Shown here one piece after another: positions 60,495 through 64,000 of a DNA stretch of 64,000 bases (position 1 is its first letter; each line of letters begins with the position of its first letter). Location: contig NZ_LR594660.1 of NCBI RefSeq assembly GCF_901827155.1, positions 620,001 to 684,000 on the forward strand. The letters are read 5' to 3'. Below the pieces are notes generated by a model. The model searched no databases. It was not told the DNA's origin and was given only the letters and a program-made list of their open reading frames with translations. Both the position numbers and the translations under genes were made by a program. Source of the stretch: Variovorax sp. PBL-H6 (GTDB lineage Bacteria; Pseudomonadota; Gammaproteobacteria; Burkholderiales; Burkholderiaceae_C).

Positions 60495-61413
60495 GCCGCT
60501 CGTCGCTGTAGACGGCGCATCCGGGACCGTAGGGCTCACGCTTATGGCACGCCTCGCCGGCCGGGATGACATCGAGGTCACTCCCCTTGGCAGCAAAACG
60601 CCGGCCGACGAGAGACAGGCAGTCCTCGAGCGGGCGTCGGTAGCGGTGTTGTGCCTGCCCGAAGCAGCCGCGCGCGCCGCAGTCGCTTCCGCCCCGAAGG
60701 GGCTGCGCATCCTTGACGCCAGTCCAGCTCACCGAACCGCCGAGGGCTGGGTATACGGCCTGCCAGAGCTCTCCAAGGACCAGCCTGGCGCCATCCGACA
60801 TGCCGACCGTGTGGCCAACCCGGGCTGCTACGCGACGGGGGCGATTTTGCTGCTTCGACCGTTCGCCAAGGAGCTGGCAGACGCCGATTACCCCGTCAGC
60901 GTCACCGCCGTGGGCGGGTATACGTCTGGTGGCAAGAAGATGATTGAAGCCTTCGCGGCGGACCCGTTCGGGTACCGACTGTACGGGCTCGACCTCAACC
61001 ACCGGCACGTCCCGGAAATCGTGCGGTTCGCGCAGCTCAAGAGCACGCCAGTTTTCATGCCAGCCGTGGCAGGGTATGCCCGAGGAACCTTGGTGCAGGT
61101 GCCGCTGCACCTGACAGCCCTGGGGCTGCGCCTTGAAGAGGTCGTAGAGCGGCTGCAAGGCGCCTACAGGCTGACGCGTGTCCACGTCGACGTGGACACG
61201 GATACGCGCCACTTAGATGCCCGCTGCACGGGAACGAACGACGAAGATGGTGTTTTCGTTTCGGTTCATCCGAGCGTCGATAGTTCGTGCTTGGTGCTAT
61301 CGGCCGCATTTGACAACCTCGGCAAAGGTGCTGCCGGCGCCGCCTTGAACAACGTACTCCTAATGCTTGGAAGCAGCCTCCCTTTCGCCGGGACCAACGG
61401 CCGCCGAAGCTGA
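60487..61413 (+). CDS. argC: N-acetyl-gamma-glutamyl-phosphate reductase (ArgC-like)
   Basis: 308 aa, the short type-2 ArgC form. The NAD(P)-binding start (VAVDGASGTVGLTLMARL), the catalytic motif NPGCYATG, LDLNHRHVPEI and GKGAAGAALNNVLLML are diagnostic. Known ArgC enzymes reduce N-acetylglutamyl-phosphate in arginine synthesis. No other arginine gene is nearby, and it is translationally overlapped with a CoaB-like gene, so a different substrate is possible. Confidence 0.85.
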   Translation: MAKPLVAVDGASGTVGLTLMARLAGRDDIEVTPLGSKTPADERQAVLERASVAVLCLPEAAARAAVASAPKGLRILDASPAHRTAEGWVYGLPELSKDQPGAIRHADRVANPGCYATGAILLLRPFAKELADADYPVSVTAVGGYTSGGKKMIEAFAADPFGYRLYGLDLNHRHVPEIVRFAQLKSTPVFMPAVAGYARGTLVQVPLHLTALGLRLEEVVERLQGAYRLTRVHVDVDTDTRHLDARCTGTNDEDGVFVSVHPSVDSSCLVLSAAFDNLGKGAAGAALNNVLLMLGSSLPFAGTNGRRS

Positions 61414-61552
61414 AGGCCTGGCACCTTCGTGGAGGCTGGTTCGGTCGAATAGCTCGCAAACTAATGGGGCTCGCCACAGTGGGGGTTCTTGTGTTTAGCT
61501 ACAGCATCCCTTCGCTAGCTACACCCTTCAGGTCATCAACTGAAGGAACCCC

Positions 61553-61903
61553 TTGAAATATCTTCGCACCCCTGGCGGCAATCTCCAGTTCATCCTCGAG
61601 TCGGACGACGACAAGGAACTGGTAGCAGACCTGCTCGAAACCCACGGTGGCGACGACGTGACGCTGCTCTCCTGGCTCTTGGAAGCAACCGGTTGGTCAC
61701 CCAACGGGCACTTCGACCGCATCAACCCCGAGGATGTCGCCGCCCTTACAGATGCCCCCATGCTGGCAACAGATGTCGAATACCTCGACGACGGCTCGCG
61801 ACGCGTACACGGCGACGTCTGGTGGTACCCCGACTACGCTGTTCGCAACTTTGGCGACGAGCTGCTGGCAACCGGCAAGACCCAGTTCACGCTGGCTGCC
61901 TAG
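61553..61903 (+). CDS. Hypothetical acidic protein (116 aa)
   Basis: It starts at a TTG with GAAGGAA a few bases upstream. An acidic, soluble protein (FILESDDDKELVADLLETHGGDDVTLLSWLLEATG). A TGTTTAGC element lies 60 bases before the start. No family recognised. Confidence 0.6.
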   Translation: MKYLRTPGGNLQFILESDDDKELVADLLETHGGDDVTLLSWLLEATGWSPNGHFDRINPEDVAALTDAPMLATDVEYLDDGSRRVHGDVWWYPDYAVRNFGDELLATGKTQFTLAA

Positions 61904-61957
61904 GCCGACCGGAGGGCCGGCGCTCCACATACTCCAAGCAACTACCGAAGGAACACG

Positions 61958-62176
61958 ATGCCAGCAAGTCAAACCGCTGCCGACAATCAAGGCGCGCTCT
62001 CTCCGCGCGCGAAGGCCTTAGGCCTCGACGTCGCAGGCACCTATTTCGACTACGACACGAAGATGCGCGAGCCGCGCATCCCGAGTACCGACGAAGCCTG
62101 GGAGGACGGAACACTCGGCCGGGACGCCCGCTACGCCCGCGTAGTCTCGCCGCAGGACGCTTACGGCCTCGGTTAA
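61958..62176 (+). CDS. Small hypothetical protein (72 aa)
   Basis: GAAGGAA precedes the ATG. Polar protein with a Tyr/Asp-rich centre (VAGTYFDYDTKMREPRI). It probably shares the transcript of the 116-aa gene and is followed by a terminator. No family recognised. Confidence 0.6.
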   Translation: MPASQTAADNQGALSPRAKALGLDVAGTYFDYDTKMREPRIPSTDEAWEDGTLGRDARYARVVSPQDAYGLG

Positions 62177-62197
62177 CGACCAGCCCAGCTCATGATT

Positions 62198-62224
62198 AAA
62201 GGGGACCGCATCGCGGTCCCCTTT
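62198..62224 (+). terminator. Intrinsic bidirectional terminator
   Basis: AAAGGGGACCGC (62198-62209) and GCGGTCCCCTTT (62213-62224) form a 12-bp stem with a three-base loop; T-rich on both sides, so it can also stop the convergent lipoprotein gene. Confidence 0.87.
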
Positions 62225-62233
62225 GTTTTGGAA

Positions 62234-62554
62234 TCAATCAGGCTTCAGGGTCTCGAGCGAGTCGACCCGAAGGCGCGGCCCCACGGCCTTTGCCTCCCTT
62301 GCACGGGTCACCGTGCCGTGCACGCGGACTCGAGTGTTCTGCCGGCGGGCTGCCTCTTCGGGCGAAAGGCCCTCGAGCGCCCAAACGCCTGCATCCTTGG
62401 TGACGACAGCCGGCGTGTTGAACTCGGCCGTTCCCCGCAAAACGAGTTTTCCGGTGAGTTCGATGTGCTGGCCGACCGACGGTGCCGCGCAGGCCGACAG
62501 CGCAAGCGTACTCAGAAGCATGGAAGCAAGAGCGAAACGGGGATTTTTGAGCAT
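62234..62554 (-). CDS. Lipoprotein with possible OB-like domain (106 aa)
   Basis: Signal sequence with lipobox LSAC (Cys22). The mature part (HIELTGKLVLRGTAEFNTPAVVTKDAGVWALEG ... TRVRVHGTVTR) has the five-strand look of a small OB-fold domain used by envelope proteins. AGGACC precedes the ATG. Location: outer or inner membrane. Function unknown. Confidence 0.7.
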   Translation of the reverse strand: MLKNPRFALASMLLSTLALSACAAPSVGQHIELTGKLVLRGTAEFNTPAVVTKDAGVWALEGLSPEEAARRQNTRVRVHGTVTRAREAKAVGPRLRVDSLETLKPD

Positions 62555-62576
62555 TGGCGGTCCTAGTATGGGGCAG

Positions 62577-62608
62577 AAAAAAGCTGCTCCTTGGTGTAGG
62601 AGCAGCTT
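62577..62608 (-). terminator. Intrinsic terminator of the M30 peptidase gene
   Basis: AAGCTGCTCC (62581-62590) and GGAGCAGCTT (62599-62608) form a perfect stem; on the minus strand it is followed by a run of T. Confidence 0.88.
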
Positions 62609-62630
62609 TGAAATCAGACCGTCGAGGGTC

Positions 62631-64000
62631 TTAGTTGACGATGACCGTCAGCGTCGTGCCTTGCGGGACGCGAATCGTCTCGTTGTACGTCCCGGTCGCG
62701 TGGTAGCGGGTGACAGGGAAGCTCGCCAGGGACTCCAGCTGTGCTGGAACCGCAGACGGCAAACCACGCTCGACTTCACCAAAGAAGGCTGGGTCAATGT
62801 CCACCAGGTTGAAGCCTTCTTCGCTACGAGCGGGCATCGTGTACTCAGGCACGCCCGAGCTCACCGGCACCAGACCAGCCGAGGCGGCCGAGAAGCGACG
62901 CAGTTCTTTGCCAATGCCCGAGCCAGCACGCTGAGCCTTGATGGCGGCGTCCAGGATGTCCGCAGAGTCCTCGATGCCCGTGCTGTTCAGCACCGACTTG
63001 AAGAAGCCGAGGCCAAACTGGCGATTCAGGAAGCCACCGAACGAGCCGGAGACCGCGTAGCTTTCGCAGGTTGCTGCCATCGGCGTCCAGTTCAGCAGGC
63101 TGCAGTTGTAGCTGCCGACACCGCGGTAGTTCAGGTAGGAGGGGAAGCGCACGTCACGAATTGCGTTGTGAGCCTCGTCCAGCTTGAAGCTGGCCCAGTC
63201 CTCCATCATCAGCGCAGACATTTCTTCGAGCCAGATGTCGAACGTGAATTCAACGCCCATCTGGACGCCGCGGCGGTAGAAGTTCTGCATGTGCATGCCT
63301 TCGTGCGCCAGGGCTGTCACGATTTGCTTGAGACCACGCTCGCCGTCCAGGTACATCGTTTCCGTGTCCATGTACAAGCTCAGGGACTCGTTGCTCATCG
63401 CCAGTTGCGGGTCGCCGTCCTTCTTGAAGTTGTTCAGCGCCCAGAAGTAGCCGCCGAGGCCGTAGGCCTGGTTGTTCTGGTCGAAGTTCACGAAGAAGAT
63501 GTCAATCGGCTGTGCCGTGCCATCCAGGAGGAAGGATTCAGCGTGCGGGCCCCAAAGAGGGCCACCGACCTTCACCAACATGTCGTAGATGCCGCCGGTG
63601 CCTGCGAACGTGTCCCGCATGCGGGTCACGAGCGCGTCAGAGACGCGTGCCGGGGCCAGCTCCGAAGCTTCGACCCAGACGTTCACCATCGTGCCGTCGC
63701 CGGTCATCTTCTGGTCTGCCAGCCTGACGGTGCGCTGCGAGCGGTCGTTGAGGTACACGGTCCGCTGTTGGCCAACCGCATAGCCAGAAGCCTGCGAAGG
63801 CGCCGTCGGCGCAGTCAGCTTGGCTGCATACATCGACTTGGATGCCTTGCCGCCGAGCAGCTTTCCGAAGCCAGCGCGATTGAACTCGCTGATTTCAGCC
63901 TTCGCTGCGACGTCCACCTTGTTCGGCTCGACGTCGCCGATGACCGACTTGCTCAGAAGCTGGGTCTTGCCGCCGAGGTTGTAGATTTGCAGCGCCGGCA
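62631..64000 (-). CDS. M30 (hyicolysin-type) zinc metallopeptidase, partial
   Basis: The last 456 codons of a gene that continues past the right edge; the frame is still open at 64000. The zinc site is TALAHEGMHMQNF, with a third ligand likely in FDIWLEEMSALMMED, the M30 signature. The C-terminal 60 residues form a beta domain. The N-terminus and signal peptide lie outside. A GTG at 63917 lies within the gene and is not its start. Probably a secreted protease. Confidence 0.87.
   Translation of the reverse strand, partial: PALQIYNLGGKTQLLSKSVIGDVEPNKVDVAAKAEISEFNRAGFGKLLGGKASKSMYAAKLTAPTAPSQASGYAVGQQRTVYLNDRSQRTVRLADQKMTGDGTMVNVWVEASELAPARVSDALVTRMRDTFAGTGGIYDMLVKVGGPLWGPHAESFLLDGTAQPIDIFFVNFDQNNQAYGLGGYFWALNNFKKDGDPQLAMSNESLSLYMDTETMYLDGERGLKQIVTALAHEGMHMQNFYRRGVQMGVEFTFDIWLEEMSALMMEDWASFKLDEAHNAIRDVRFPSYLNYRGVGSYNCSLLNWTPMAATCESYAVSGSFGGFLNRQFGLGFFKSVLNSTGIEDSADILDAAIKAQRAGSGIGKELRRFSAASAGLVPVSSGVPEYTMPARSEEGFNLVDIDPAFFGEVERGLPSAVPAQLESLASFPVTRYHATGTYNETIRVPQGTTLTVIVN

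Overview
The window reads as an accessory region of a GC-rich (about 60 percent) betaproteobacterial genome, most likely a Burkholderiales megaplasmid, chromid or large genomic island. This is an inference from codon use, Shine-Dalgarno style, a short-chain polyhydroxyalkanoate-type esterase, many GTG and TTG starts, and the lack of ribosomal or other core chromosomal operons. The only translation gene is a partial cysS at the left edge. No tRNA, rRNA, IS element, integrase or replication gene was recognised.

Layout. 0-7 kb: partial cysS, then a candidate defence module of a ribbon-helix-helix (RHH) protein, a 1539-aa SF1 helicase fused to a Vsr-like nuclease, and a GIY-YIG/DUF4357 protein. 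7-13.3 kb: secreted and GNAT proteins, a type IV toxin-antitoxin pair (AbiEi/AbiEii) with a palindromic operator, and a frameshifted methyltransferase. 13.5-21 kb: small membrane and secreted genes, an esterase, a nuclease-fold protein, a 4-fold beta flower protein, and two tandem paralogues with near-identical regulatory leaders. 21.3-28.2 kb: a type I restriction-modification operon headed by another RHH protein and containing a small membrane protein. 28.3-41.9 kb: an orphan XRE regulator, two paralogous lipoproteins, a seven-gene operon of unknown proteins, a Fic protein with an AbiEi-like N-terminus and iterated upstream repeats, and a frameshifted nucleotidyltransferase. 41.9-44.5 kb: a near gene-free, repeat-rich stretch with a 28-bp tandem array, long direct repeats and a hairpin. 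44.5-54 kb: DoxX, DUF3223, DUF4166 plus DCC proteins, a nucleotidyltransferase-like protein, an AAA ATPase, and small secreted or membrane proteins. 54-64 kb: a SpoT/MESH1-like hydrolase, a DndC-like PP-loop enzyme coupled to a 2OG-oxygenase-like protein, a Na+/H+ antiporter, a CoaB-like/ArgC-like pair, a lipoprotein and a partial M30 peptidase.

Functionally this is dominated by defence and conflict genes (SF1 helicase-nuclease, AbiE, type I RM, Fic, DndC-like) mixed with many short orphan operons, each with its own promoter and intrinsic terminator. At least six genes carry single-base homopolymer frameshifts whose two halves both look coding. Residual long-read assembly error is the simplest explanation, so gene integrity at those points should be confirmed before any biological reading.
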